NCBI GenBank assembly: GCA_016868895.1
Contig: VGFK01000002.1
Location: forward strand, 62,001 to 126,000
Length of the DNA stretch: 64,000 bases
Direction: 5' to 3'
From: Bacteroidota bacterium
GTDB taxonomy: Bacteria > Bacteroidota > Bacteroidia > Chitinophagales > Chitinophagaceae
Below are positions 25,675 to 34,650 of the stretch, in pieces (position 1 is the first letter of the stretch; every line of letters starts with the position of its first letter). A program made the position numbers and the translations under genes. The notes below the pieces were generated by a model, which saw only the letters and a program-made list of their open reading frames with translations, made no database searches and was not told where the DNA came from.

Positions 25675-26140
25675 TGGTGACGCCGTTTGATCCAATTTCA
25701 TAGAGCAGTGCTTCATTGAACGATGATGATGCGGATGATTTAACTTTTACCCTCAGCACATCCTCTTCCTGCTTGTACGAATAGGCTCCCCATTGCTTGG
25801 GATTTTTATTGAAGATGATGGTCCATTCTTTTTCGTCTGGAATGGTAAACAATGCGTATTTGCCTTTAGGAAGCGACTGGCCTTCAATTTTTACATCGGC
25901 ATCAAATTCGATGGTAGTCGCCTCATTTGCTCCTGCCCTCCATACTTTTCCATAGGGCACCAGTTCTCCCCAGATTTTTCTTCCCTTCACAGAGGGTGAA
26001 CCGTAGTTAACAGTTACTGTCGTGGATCCAACTTTTCCAGTAGCGGTTTGAGCGGGACTGGGTTTTGAATTTTGTGCACAGGCAGTGAAGCCAAAATGGA
26101 CCAGCATGAGCGCGGTCAAGATGAATGAAATCCTTTTCAT
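25634..26140 (-). CDS. Secreted DUF2911-family protein
   Basis: A 168-residue exported protein with an N-terminal signal (MKRISFILTALMLVHFGFTACAQ); the cysteine in FTAC could make it a lipoprotein. The mature part shows the DUF2911 hallmarks: TVNYGSPSVKGRKIWGELVPYGKVWRAG..., then PKGKYALFTIPDEKEWTIIFNK and WGAYSY. No biochemical function is established for the family. It is the last gene of an ahcY-pdxJ-DUF2911 unit, 13 nt after pdxJ, and its last 41 nt overlap the end of the esterase gene on the other strand. Confidence 0.88.
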   Translation of the reverse strand: MKRISFILTALMLVHFGFTACAQNSKPSPAQTATGKVGSTTVTVNYGSPSVKGRKIWGELVPYGKVWRAGANEATTIEFDADVKIEGQSLPKGKYALFTIPDEKEWTIIFNKNPKQWGAYSYKQEEDVLRVKVKSSASSSFNEALLYEIGSNGVTIKWENLQVPFSVK

Positions 26141-26153
26141 TGGTTATGATGAT

Positions 26154-26882
26154 TTAGTGAGTGACGGTATTCAATTGACGTCGGTACATCTGAATGGTAT
26201 TCTCCCATCCATAGTACAATGCATCGGATACCAACGCATGGCCGATGCTGACTTCATCTATAAAGGTAACTTCTTTTATCAAATAAGAAAGATTGTGCAG
26301 GTCCAGGTCATGTCCCGCATTGATCCCCATTCCCAAGTCATGCGCACGTCTGGCTGCCTTTCGGTAAGGGGCCACTGCTTGTTCTTTGTCCTGAGGATAC
26401 ATTCGCGCATACTGTTCGGTGTACAGCTCGATGCGGTCGGTTCCGGTGGCAGCTGCTCCTTCAATCATTGTCAGATCCGGATCACAAAAAATACTGGTTC
26501 GGATGCCGGCTGATTTGAAGATTCCAATCATTTCACGCAAATAATCCTTGTTGCCAATCGTATCCCACCCATGGTCGGAGGTAAGTTGCCCCTCTGCATC
26601 CGGCACCAGCGTTACCTGTTGCGGGCGTACTTCCAATACCAAGTCAACAAATTTCGATTCTCTGCAATTGCCTTCTATATTGAACTCGGTGGTCAGCACG
26701 GATCGAAGTGCGCGCACATCCGCGTACCGAATATGCCGTTCATCCGGGCGAGGATGAACCGTAATGCCCTGGGCGCCGAATTGTTCAGCGTCCAGGGCCA
26801 TTTGAATTAAATTGGGATTGTTTCCGCCTCTGCTGTTTCGGATCGTAGCGATCTTATTGATATTGACAGAGAGGCGGGTCAT
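26154..26882 (-). CDS. pdxJ: Pyridoxine 5'-phosphate synthase
   Basis: Closes the pyridoxine ring from 1-deoxy-D-xylulose 5-phosphate and 3-amino-2-oxopropyl phosphate in the DXP-dependent vitamin B6 pathway. The 242-residue TIM barrel shows [17 protein letters not shown] at the N-terminus, [66 protein letters not shown] and [13 protein letters not shown], all family signatures. The start is 3 nt after the ahcY stop, so they share a transcript. Confidence 0.96.
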   Translation of the reverse strand: MTRLSVNINKIATIRNSRGGNNPNLIQMALDAEQFGAQGITVHPRPDERHIRYADVRALRSVLTTEFNIEGNCRESKFVDLVLEVRPQQVTLVPDAEGQLTSDHGWDTIGNKDYLREMIGIFKSAGIRTSIFCDPDLTMIEGAAATGTDRIELYTEQYARMYPQDKEQAVAPYRKAARRAHDLGMGINAGHDLDLHNLSYLIKEVTFIDEVSIGHALVSDALYYGWENTIQMYRRQLNTVTH

Positions 26883-26885
26883 GGT

Positions 26886-28214
26886 TTAGTAGCGGTAGTG
26901 ATCAGACTTGAACGGACCATATTGGGGAATGCCCAGGTAGTCGGCCTGTTCTTTGCTGAGCGTGTCCAGCTCTACACCGATTTTAGCCAGATGAAGCCGG
27001 GCTACCTTTTCATCCAGGTGCTTCGGTAACACAAACACGTTATTATCATAATTCGCGTGGTTGGTCCACAACTCAATCTGCGCCAGCGTCTGATTGGTAA
27101 ATGAGTTACTCATCACAAAGCTGGGGTGACCCGTAGCGCAGCCCAAATTCACCAGTCGACCTTCTGCAAGCAGGATGATGTCCTTGCCGTCTACATTGTA
27201 AATGTCTACCTGAGGCTTAATGGTATCTTTGGTATGACCATAATTCGTATTCAGCCAGGCGACATCAATTTCAATATCAAAGTGTCCGATGTTGCAGACA
27301 ATGACTTTGTCTTTCATGGCTTTGAAATGCGTTCCGGTGATGAGGTCGCGGCAACCGGATGCGGTTACCACTATGTCTGCTTCCTTAACTGCATCTGCCA
27401 TTTTTTTGACTTCAAAACCATCCATCGCTGCCTGAAGTGCACAGATGGGATCGATTTCAGTTACAATGACACGGCAACCGGCACCTGCCAATGATGCGGC
27501 AGAACCCTTGCCTACGTCACCGTAGCCGCCCACCACGGCTACTTTACCCGCCAGCATGACGTCGGTCGCCCTGCGGATGGCATCCACCAGTGATTCTTTA
27601 CAGCCGTACTTGTTGTCGAATTTCGATTTGGTGACCGAGTCATTTACGTTGATGGCCGGCATGGGCAGTGTTCCTTTGGCAACTCGCTCATACAAACGAT
27701 GCACACCTGTGGTGGTCTCTTCTGAAATTCCTTTCACGTGTTGAACCAGTTCAGGATATTGATCGAGTACCATGTTGGTCAGATCGCCTCCATCGTCCAG
27801 AATCATATTGAGTGGACGATCAGCTCCGCCAAAAAACAGGGTCTGTTCAATGCACCAATCCGCTTCTTCAATGGATTGACCCTTCCAGGCAAACACCCCA
27901 ATCCCTGCAGCGGCTATTGCAGCAGCGGCATGGTCTTGTGTAGAAAATATGTTGCAGGAGCTCCACTTCACTTCAGCGCCCAGTGCTACGAGGGTTTCAA
28001 TCAATACAGCCGTTTGAATGGTCATGTGCAGGCATCCAGCAACACGAGCTCCTTTCAGGGGTTGGCTGGGACCATACTCTTCACGAATGGCCATGAGTCC
28101 CGGCATTTCTGCCTCTGCGAGTCTGATTTCCTTGCGGCCCCATTCTGCAAGGGTGATATCCTTTACCTTATAGGGAAGAGCAAAGTCCAATTGCTTGTGT
28201 GCGGTGGTTGACAT
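26886..28214 (-). CDS. ahcY: Adenosylhomocysteinase (SAH hydrolase)
   Basis: Splits S-adenosylhomocysteine into adenosine and homocysteine with bound NAD, clearing the product inhibitor of methyltransferases. At 442 residues it is a normal length. Visible motifs are [14 protein letters not shown] near the substrate site, the [10 protein letters not shown] segment, the NAD loop [13 protein letters not shown], and the C-terminal [10 protein letters not shown] that closes the neighbouring active site. It leads the ahcY-pdxJ-DUF2911 unit and has its own -7 box at 28232-28239. Confidence 0.97.
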   Translation of the reverse strand: MSTTAHKQLDFALPYKVKDITLAEWGRKEIRLAEAEMPGLMAIREEYGPSQPLKGARVAGCLHMTIQTAVLIETLVALGAEVKWSSCNIFSTQDHAAAAIAAAGIGVFAWKGQSIEEADWCIEQTLFFGGADRPLNMILDDGGDLTNMVLDQYPELVQHVKGISEETTTGVHRLYERVAKGTLPMPAINVNDSVTKSKFDNKYGCKESLVDAIRRATDVMLAGKVAVVGGYGDVGKGSAASLAGAGCRVIVTEIDPICALQAAMDGFEVKKMADAVKEADIVVTASGCRDLITGTHFKAMKDKVIVCNIGHFDIEIDVAWLNTNYGHTKDTIKPQVDIYNVDGKDIILLAEGRLVNLGCATGHPSFVMSNSFTNQTLAQIELWTNHANYDNNVFVLPKHLDEKVARLHLAKIGVELDTLSKEQADYLGIPQYGPFKSDHYRY

Positions 28215-28231
28215 GTGCTTAAAATTTTGCG

Positions 28232-28239
28232 CAAAACTA
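28232..28239 (-). promoter_or_regulatory. Bacteroidota -7 box for ahcY
   Basis: TAGTTTTG on the minus strand, an exact TAnnTTTG match 17 nt before the ATG at 28214, in the 62-nt gap after the GNAT gene. No TTG at 19-nt spacing. Confidence 0.55.
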
Positions 28240-28276
28240 TAGCTAATTGCCTAAAATCCCTAATCCTGTGGAGGCT

Positions 28277-28771
28277 TTAAACGTCCAGTACCATGATAAA
28301 ATCATCCATATAAAAACTATTTCCAATATCAATCAGGGCTTCGGATTCCACCCGAAATCCCATCTTGGTATAAAAGCCGATGGCCGGGTTTCGTTTGTTG
28401 ACATTGAGCTCCAGTTCTTTTCCTCCTGCGGACACTACCTCCTTGCTGATGTACTGGAGCAATTCCCTGCCTCTTCCTCTTCCGTGCAGTTCGGTACGTA
28501 CATAGAGTTTGTTCAGCCGGAACCGGTGGGGGGATTCGTTGTTTTTACGGGAGAAGGAAGCATATCCTGCCGGATTGTTTTCGTCGATCAACAATAGGAA
28601 TTGATGGCCCATAACGTTCATCTGTTCCAAAAGTGAAACCTCGCTGTACATCTTGTCCAGCATATAACGGATCTGATCGACTGAAATAATTGCGGGATAA
28701 TAATCCATCCAAATGCGCTCGCTCAGTTGGCGAATAATGGGGATCTCGGACTGCCCAGCTTTAATGATCAT
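28277..28771 (-). CDS. GNAT-family N-acetyltransferase
   Basis: A 164-residue acetyl-CoA-dependent transferase of unknown substrate. The GNAT core is visible: N-terminal MIIKAGQSEIPIIRQLSERIW, strand FLLLIDENNPAGYASFS, FRLNKLYVRTELHGRGRGRELL with the acetyl-CoA loop (HGRGRGREL), LELNVNKRNPAIGFYTKMGF, and a closing strand FYMDDFIMVLDV. The ATG at 28771 fits the family start; an upstream in-frame GTG at 28807 would add 12 residues. It is divergent from the PQQ dehydrogenase gene. Confidence 0.9.
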   Translation of the reverse strand: MIIKAGQSEIPIIRQLSERIWMDYYPAIISVDQIRYMLDKMYSEVSLLEQMNVMGHQFLLLIDENNPAGYASFSRKNNESPHRFRLNKLYVRTELHGRGRGRELLQYISKEVVSAGGKELELNVNKRNPAIGFYTKMGFRVESEALIDIGNSFYMDDFIMVLDV

Positions 28772-28851
28772 GCCGTTGCTTTTTGGTGAAGTTAATAATT
28801 CAGTCACTCTGCTTGTTTGAAGTTTACTATTTTCAATCCAATGAATTGTGT

Positions 28852-30924
28852 ATGAAAATTATTTGGGTCCTCCTGTTTTTTGTGGGAATGTTCTTCTTGC
28901 CGGTGAAGGATGTAGAATGGCCAGAGTACTTGGGCGGTGCCGATCGCAACCACTATTCCAGCCTGGACCAGATCAACCTGGGAAATGTAAAACGGTTGAA
29001 AAAAGCCTGGGAGTTCCATACCCGCGATACTTCTGGTCAGATGCAATGCAATCCCATCATGGCCGATGGATTGCTGTATGCAACCACCGCATCCGTTGAG
29101 GTGCTCGCGCTGGATCCAGCCACCGGAAAAGAAGTCTGGCGATTTCAACAATCCGGTCATCGGAAATGGTACAGCACCAATCGGGGAGTGAGCTTTTGGA
29201 AAAAAGGAAAAGATGCACGGATCCTTTTTACAGCCGAAAGTTGGCTCTATGCGTTGGATGCAAAAACCGGAAAGCTGATCTACGGTTTTGGCGATAGCGG
29301 AAGAGTGAGCCTGCGAAAAGGATTGGGGGAAGCGAATCAAAACCGGTTTGTGATTTCCTCAACTCCTGGAGGCATTTTCAACAACTCCATCATCATGCCC
29401 CTTCGCTTGTCTGAAAGTGCGGGAGCTGCCCCTGGATATATTCAATCATTTGATGTGGTCACTGGAACACTCAATTGGGTATTCAAGACCATTCCGCATC
29501 CGGGGGAAGCAGGGTATGAAAGCTGGGAGCCCGACAATTACTTGAACGCTCAAGTAGGAGGAGCCAATTCATGGGCAGGCATCAGCATCGATCATCGGCG
29601 GCAACTGGCTTTTGTTCCGACAGGTTCCGCTGCATTTGATTTTTATGGAGGGAACCGCAAGGGGAACAATCTTTTTGCCAACTGTCTGCTGGCGTTGGAT
29701 GCCGTGACAGGAAAATTGCGTTGGTACTTTCAATTCACGCATCATGATGTGTGGGACCGCGACCTGCCGGCTCCACCCAATCTTGTTACCGTTAACCGAA
29801 ACGGGAAAAAGATCGATGCCGTGGCACAGGTGACCAAACAGGGCTTTGTCTATGTGTTCGACCGCGACAGCGGTAAACCCTTGTTTGATATTCAGGAGCA
29901 GAAAGTTCCGGTGGACGGACTTGAGGGAGAAGTACTATCGCTCACGCAGCCTATTCCAATGCAGCCTGCACCGTTCGCACGGCAAGCGATTGCTGAGCAA
30001 GATATCAATCCATGGTCGATCAACCGCAATGATCTGATGCGCCAGTTCCGCACTATTCGCAAAGAGCAGTATGCGCCTCCCTCTCTGGAAGGCACCCTGA
30101 TCTTTCCGGGTTTTGACGGAGGAGCAGAGTGGGGAGGAGCAGCCTTTGATCCTGAAACCGGACTGCTCTACGTAAATGCCAATGAAATGCCATGGATTTT
30201 GACCATGAAAAAATTAAATACCTCGAAATCAATCAATAATGTAGCTTATCGTCAGTATTGCATGAGCTGTCACGGGGATCGTTTTCAGGGCAATCCAGCA
30301 AGCGGATTTCCTTCGCTGGAGGGCATCATTCCGCGAAAAGGTCGCGAGTATGTCAGCCAGATCGTGCGCAGCGGGAAGGGAATGATGCCCGGGTTCCCGG
30401 CACTTACTGCGGCACAGGTCAGTGAAGTGCTGGACTTCATGGAAGGGAAACCATCGGATTCACAAACAAGTGATCAGGATACGGATGAAGGTTCACTTTC
30501 CTATGGGTTCACGGGCTACAACAAATGGCTGGACAAGGAAGGATATCCGGCGGTTGCGCCTCCGTGGGGGACCTTGACCGCTATTGATTTGAACTCCGGA
30601 GCGCACCGGTGGAAGGTGAACCTGGGCGAGTACAAAGAACTCACCGCAAAAGGCATTCCCATCACCGGCACAGAGAACTATGGCGGTGCAGTGGTCACAA
30701 AAGGTGGGTTGCTGGTTATTGCAGCCACCCGCGATGGAAAAGTGAGGGCGTTCAACAAGTTGACTGGAGCGCTGCTATGGGAGTCGGATCTCCCTGCTGC
30801 TGCGCATGCTACCCCCAGCACCTATCTCTATAAAGGCAAACAATATTTCGTTTTAGCCTGCGGCGGAGGTAAATTGGGAACGAAAAAAGGCGATAGTTAT
30901 GTGGCATTTGCATTGGATGAATAA
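28852..30924 (+). CDS. PQQ-dependent dehydrogenase with inserted cytochrome c domain
   Basis: A 690-residue periplasmic quinoprotein with a signal peptide (MKIIWVLLFFVGMFFLP). Propeller repeats fill most of the chain, for example VLALDPATGKEVWRF, LYALDAKTGKLIYGF and LLALDAVTGKLRWYFQ. A single haem c domain is inserted before the last blades: YCMSCHGD with C470, C473 and H474, then MMPGFP as probable distal Met. Propeller blades resume after it (VRAFNKLTGALLWES). Family members oxidise sugars or alcohols and pass electrons from PQQ through haem c to the respiratory chain. No PQQ biosynthesis gene is in the window. The start at 28852 is chosen for the signal peptide. Its end overlaps the next gene by 8 nt. 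Confidence 0.9.
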   Translation: MKIIWVLLFFVGMFFLPVKDVEWPEYLGGADRNHYSSLDQINLGNVKRLKKAWEFHTRDTSGQMQCNPIMADGLLYATTASVEVLALDPATGKEVWRFQQSGHRKWYSTNRGVSFWKKGKDARILFTAESWLYALDAKTGKLIYGFGDSGRVSLRKGLGEANQNRFVISSTPGGIFNNSIIMPLRLSESAGAAPGYIQSFDVVTGTLNWVFKTIPHPGEAGYESWEPDNYLNAQVGGANSWAGISIDHRRQLAFVPTGSAAFDFYGGNRKGNNLFANCLLALDAVTGKLRWYFQFTHHDVWDRDLPAPPNLVTVNRNGKKIDAVAQVTKQGFVYVFDRDSGKPLFDIQEQKVPVDGLEGEVLSLTQPIPMQPAPFARQAIAEQDINPWSINRNDLMRQFRTIRKEQYAPPSLEGTLIFPGFDGGAEWGGAAFDPETGLLYVNANEMPWILTMKKLNTSKSINNVAYRQYCMSCHGDRFQGNPASGFPSLEGIIPRKGREYVSQIVRSGKGMMPGFPALTAAQVSEVLDFMEGKPSDSQTSDQDTDEGSLSYGFTGYNKWLDKEGYPAVAPPWGTLTAIDLNSGAHRWKVNLGEYKELTAKGIPITGTENYGGAVVTKGGLLVIAATRDGKVRAFNKLTGALLWESDLPAAAHATPSTYLYKGKQYFVLACGGGKLGTKKGDSYVAFALDE

Positions 30925-33724
30925 CACGGTGCTGCGTTCATCATTAGCAACAGTTCTAGTGATGGCTTCATCAATTGCGTTGGCTCAGCGTTTTGCGGGC
31001 AATCCAGCATCGTTGAAATGGAAACAGGTGGATCGTCCGGGGGTTCAGCTTATTTTCCCACAGCAGCAACAAAAAAATATTTCTCCGATTCTGGCCCGAC
31101 TGGCACAATCCGATGCAATGCAGGTGGGTCGACTCGGTTCGGAGACCAAAAAAATTCCAATTGTCCTTCAGCCTTTCCCCTTGGTTTCAAATGCGTATGT
31201 GGGACTGGGACCCTGGCGCAGTGAGTTCTACATGTTTGCTCCTCAAAATGCCCTTGAACTTGGGTCCACTGCCTGGGCAGATAACCTTGCTGTGCACGAA
31301 TACCGCCATGCCCATCAGTTTTCAAATTTTAAAAAAGGAATTTCCCGCCTGGGATACTGGGTTGCTGGGGAACAGGGACAAGCATTGCTCAATTCAGCTG
31401 CAGTTCCGGATTGGTTTTTTGAAGGCGATGCGGTCTACCATGAAACGCGGCTCCTTTCGCAGGGCAGAGGCCGACTGCCCATGTTTTTTGATGCCTATCA
31501 TTCTCTCTGGAGGGACAATCGCACCTATCGTTTTCAGAAACTGCGCAATGGGTCACTGAAGCATTTTGTGCCCAATCATTATCAATTGGGATACATGCTG
31601 GTAGCTTATGGCAACGCCAAATATGGAAGCGATTTTTGGAAAGATGTCACCTCCGATGCCGTTCGATACAAAGGGTTGTTCTATCCGTTTCAACGAGCGG
31701 TGAAAACCCATAGCGGACTGAAGTATACAACTTTTGTCAACAATGCTCTCAATGAATTCAAACAAACGATGGGCAATTCCCTGGATGAACATCGGCCATT
31801 GCAGGTAAAGACCAGTCGCGTAACGACCGATTACCAGTATCCTGTTTTTGTGGATCAGGATTCCATCCTGGTATTAAAAAAACCGTACAATCAAATTCCG
31901 CATTGGGTCATCCTCCATAGCGGAACATCCAAGCGAATTGCAACAAAGGAAATCGGGTACGAAGATTATTTCACCTACAAGCGGGGATTCATTGCCTACA
32001 CCCGAACTACTTTTGATCCTCGGTGGGCATGGAGAGAGTACAGTGAGATCGTGTTGAAGAATATATTTGATCATTCTCGTCAGATCATTGTGAAAAAAGG
32101 CCGCTATTTTTCTCCGGATCTTTCTAGCAATGCCGATCGGGTTGTGGCCGTTCAGGTAGATCCAGAAGGAAGGTGTGAATTGCATGTCATCGATCGGGAA
32201 TCAGAAAAAATCTTGTATAGGCTGACCGATAGGACGAATGAATACTTGAGTTATCCGGTGTTTTCAAAAGATGACGACTGCATTTTTTATGTTTCTCGTC
32301 GCCCTGACGGCAAAAGCAGCATTTATTCCTGGAACTTCACCACGCATGAAATCAAACCAATACTCTCGTCGGTAGAAGCCCCCATTGCTTTTCTTCGTCA
32401 AAAAGAAAACGAGTTGATATTTACCCTGACGCAACACCAACGAAATGAGCTTTGGAGCATCCATGCACTAACGGGTACAACAACGCGAATTGCATCTGGT
32501 GTTACGGGGGCCTATGCCGGGGACCTTCATGTAGCCAGTCGGCGGTATGTATTTTCACGCCCTACTGCACAAGGGGAAGCGGTTTATATGGCCAACGGTG
32601 GAATGGATCGCATTCAGCAATTCCCGGCTGCTGTGCACATGGTGCATCCTGTTCAAGCGGAAGAACAAAATGCACTGCGCGGAGGCGATATGGATTCTGT
32701 ATCGGCAGACAAGTATTCGAAGTTCGCTCATCCTATCAATATTCATAGCTGGCGTCCGTTTTACGAGCAGCCTGAATGGAGTTTTTCACTTTACGGAGAG
32801 AATGTGCTCAATACTACACAGACAACGCTGGAATATGTGTACAATGAAAACGAGCGATCCCATAAAGTCGGAGCCAGTTTATTGTATGGTGGTCTTCACC
32901 CCTGGATCACAGCGACTACCAATTACACTATGGACAGGAGTTTTCAAGACAGCAGTCGAAGTCTCCGATGGAATGAATGGAATGGAGCGTTGGGCGTTTT
33001 CTTTCCATTCAACTTTAGTTCAGGTCAGGTGTACAAACGTATAGAACTCTTGTCGCGCATCAATGCTTCATCTGTTCAATATGAAACATCCAGCATTCCA
33101 AAACCGGAAAACAGGTTTCTTCCTTCCATTCAAAATCAATTGGTCTGGTCGGTGCAAAGTCAGCAAGCCATTCAACACATATTTCCGCGCTTTGCCTGGA
33201 CAGTTCGGTTGCAGCATCGCTTTACTACGGGACCCACACGCGCGGGACAATTGTTTGCAGGAACTTCTGTATACCTTCCAGGCGCATTCAAGACCCACTC
33301 GTTTGTCGCTAACCTGTCCTTTCAAGGAAGGGATACGTTGCGGCAATATCTGTTCAGCAATATCTTTCCAAGTGCTAGAGGTTACCAGGCCATTGATTTC
33401 CCACGCATGTGGCGCTACAGTTTCAATTATCATCTGCCATTGGTTTATCCGGATTGGGGGTTTGCCAATGTGGTTTATTTCCTGAGGGTTCGTGGCAATT
33501 TATTTTATGATCAAAGCAACTTGAAGAGCCTCAGGACAGGCCGAATAACACAATTGAGCAGCACAGGCGTAGAACTTTACTTTGACACCCGGTGGTGGAA
33601 CCAGCAGAAGGTAACGTTTGGAGTTCGGTACAGCCGCTTGTTGGATGCCGATAAGTTTATTCAGCCACCCAATCCAAATACGTGGCAGTTCATCATGCCA
33701 GTGGACCTGTTTCCTAATCGATGA
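30917..33724 (+). CDS. Predicted exported metallopeptidase / beta-propeller / outer-membrane barrel protein
   Basis: A 935-residue protein with a signal peptide (NTVLRSSLATVLVMASSIALAQ). Residues about 100-260 look like a gluzincin-type zinc peptidase: HEYRH (127-131) matches HExxH, and WFFEG gives a plausible third ligand E169. Residues about 300-580 hold repeats of the TolB/WD type (YLSYPVFSKDDDCIFYVSRRPDGKSSIYSW). From about 610 to the end, alternating aromatic strands (WSFSLYGENVLNTTQTTLEYVY, YSFNYHLPL) suggest a beta-barrel. The arrangement implies a surface or periplasmic protease held in the outer membrane; the substrate is unknown. The ATG at 30917 overlaps the PQQ dehydrogenase stop, so the two are coupled. 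The stop lies 1 nt from the convergent nitroreductase. Confidence 0.7.
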   Translation: MNNTVLRSSLATVLVMASSIALAQRFAGNPASLKWKQVDRPGVQLIFPQQQQKNISPILARLAQSDAMQVGRLGSETKKIPIVLQPFPLVSNAYVGLGPWRSEFYMFAPQNALELGSTAWADNLAVHEYRHAHQFSNFKKGISRLGYWVAGEQGQALLNSAAVPDWFFEGDAVYHETRLLSQGRGRLPMFFDAYHSLWRDNRTYRFQKLRNGSLKHFVPNHYQLGYMLVAYGNAKYGSDFWKDVTSDAVRYKGLFYPFQRAVKTHSGLKYTTFVNNALNEFKQTMGNSLDEHRPLQVKTSRVTTDYQYPVFVDQDSILVLKKPYNQIPHWVILHSGTSKRIATKEIGYEDYFTYKRGFIAYTRTTFDPRWAWREYSEIVLKNIFDHSRQIIVKKGRYFSPDLSSNADRVVAVQVDPEGRCELHVIDRESEKILYRLTDRTNEYLSYPVFSKDDDCIFYVSRRPDGKSSIYSWNFTTHEIKPILSSVEAPIAFLRQKENELIFTLTQHQRNELWSIHALTGTTTRIASGVTGAYAGDLHVASRRYVFSRPTAQGEAVYMANGGMDRIQQFPAAVHMVHPVQAEEQNALRGGDMDSVSADKYSKFAHPINIHSWRPFYEQPEWSFSLYGENVLNTTQTTLEYVYNENERSHKVGASLLYGGLHPWITATTNYTMDRSFQDSSRSLRWNEWNGALGVFFPFNFSSGQVYKRIELLSRINASSVQYETSSIPKPENRFLPSIQNQLVWSVQSQQAIQHIFPRFAWTVRLQHRFTTGPTRAGQLFAGTSVYLPGAFKTHSFVANLSFQGRDTLRQYLFSNIFPSARGYQAIDFPRMWRYSFNYHLPLVYPDWGFANVVYFLRVRGNLFYDQSNLKSLRTGRITQLSSTGVELYFDTRWWNQQKVTFGVRYSRLLDADKFIQPPNPNTWQFIMPVDLFPNR

Positions 33725-33725
33725 G

Positions 33726-34361
33726 CTAGATTTCGATGAAGAGTTCTGTGTGGGGCCTTCTCACTTTCTTGGCGGAGGATAGAAAATCATTCTGATCATC
33801 GCGGTATCCGAGCGCAAGCAAACAGGTGGCGTGTAGATTTTTCTTTTCCAGCTCTAGCACATCATTTACTCCTTTGGGAATGAAACCTTCCATAGGAGTT
33901 GCATCGATGCGTTCCACTGCTGCCGCTGTCAAGCCAAACCCCAGTGCGATATAGGCCTGTTTTTCTGCCCACTCTCGGAGTTCTTCCGGACTGCTCTCTT
34001 TTATTTTTTTTAAAATGTTTGCAGCAAAACCGTTGAGTGAAGTGCGCTCCACGTTGCGGGTTTCGGAAATTTGTTGCATGTATTGTTCTACTTGATCTTC
34101 TTTGAAAGAAGTCCAGGTAGCAAAGACGAGTAAACATCCAGATTCCACTACCTGTGGTTGATTGAACGCATGGGGGAGGATGCGTTCCCTTGTCGACTTA
34201 TCGCGCACCACCAAAATAGTATACGGTGCAAATCCCATTGAGCTGGGCGAGAGCCGAATCGCCTCCAGGATACGTTTCAACACATCTTCTGGTAACGCTT
34301 TGCCCTTCATTCGCTTTGCAGCATACCGCCATTCTAGTGCTTCCAAGAGTTGTTTTTTCAT
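33726..34361 (-). CDS. Nitroreductase-family NAD(P)H-dependent flavin oxidoreductase
   Basis: A 211-residue FMN enzyme related to NfsB. Signatures are LEALEWRYAAKRM near the N-terminus (FMN phosphate arginine), IRLSPSSMGFAPYTILVV, IALGFGLTAAAVERIDATPMEGF, and the C-terminal LLALGYRDDQND with RRPHTELF. It probably reduces quinones, nitro compounds or similar acceptors; the native substrate cannot be read from sequence. It is a single-gene unit with a -7 box at 34381-34388 and a perfect 12-bp palindrome at the predicted transcript start, suggesting repressor control. Confidence 0.9.
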   Translation of the reverse strand: MKKQLLEALEWRYAAKRMKGKALPEDVLKRILEAIRLSPSSMGFAPYTILVVRDKSTRERILPHAFNQPQVVESGCLLVFATWTSFKEDQVEQYMQQISETRNVERTSLNGFAANILKKIKESSPEELREWAEKQAYIALGFGLTAAAVERIDATPMEGFIPKGVNDVLELEKKNLHATCLLALGYRDDQNDFLSSAKKVRRPHTELFIEI

Positions 34362-34368
34362 TATATTA

Positions 34369-34380
34369 ATGTTTAAACAT
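34369..34380. promoter_or_regulatory. 12-bp perfect palindrome at the nitroreductase promoter (operator candidate)
   Basis: ATGTTTAAACAT is its own reverse complement. It lies between the nitroreductase start codon (34361) and its -7 box (34381-34388) and covers the predicted transcription start, where a repressor dimer would block initiation. No regulator gene is adjacent. Confidence 0.45.
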
Positions 34381-34388
34381 CAAAATTA
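34381..34388 (-). promoter_or_regulatory. Bacteroidota -7 box for the nitroreductase gene
   Basis: TAATTTTG on the minus strand matches TAnnTTTG exactly, with the predicted transcript start near 34376 inside the palindrome at 34369-34380. Confidence 0.55.
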
Positions 34389-34429
34389 CAAATTATTCAC
34401 TGCGCTCAAACTTTTTAATTTTTTCAGCC

Positions 34430-34437
34430 TATATTTG
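34430..34437 (+). promoter_or_regulatory. Bacteroidota -7 box for tRNA-Val(UAC)
   Basis: TATATTTG, an exact match, followed by 10 nt and the mature tRNA 5' end. The same 10-nt spacing occurs at the other tRNA-Val gene. Confidence 0.65.
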
Positions 34438-34447
34438 CAACCCGTTT

Positions 34448-34522
34448 GGGAGTTTAGCTCAGCTGGTTTAGAGCATCTGCCTTACAAGCAGAGGGTCGGC
34501 GGTTCGATCCCGTCAACTCCCA
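34448..34522 (+). tRNA. tRNA-Val(UAC)
   Basis: Complete cloverleaf: acceptor GGGAGTT/AACTCCC, D-arm GCTC/GAGC, anticodon stem TCTGC/GCAGA with loop CTTACAA (anticodon TAC), T-arm GGCGG-TTCGATC-CCGTC, discriminator A. CCA is not encoded. Reads GUA and GUG codons. A strong terminator follows. Confidence 0.97.
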
Positions 34523-34531
34523 CAGGCCTCA

Positions 34532-34567
34532 GGGTTTATGCAGTAATAACTTCATAAACCCTTTTTT
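34532..34567 (+). terminator. Rho-independent terminator after tRNA-Val(UAC)
   Basis: GGGTTTATG (34532-34540) pairs perfectly with CATAAACCC (34553-34561), 12-nt loop, followed directly by six T residues (34562-34567). The tRNA is therefore a separate unit from the S9 peptidase gene. Confidence 0.9.
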
Positions 34568-34650
34568 GTTGCAATTCATCACAATTTTATTGCTTGATCC
34601 GGTAGGTGTTTTTGTCGCTGAATGGTTAACTTGGGACAAAGAACCGGACA

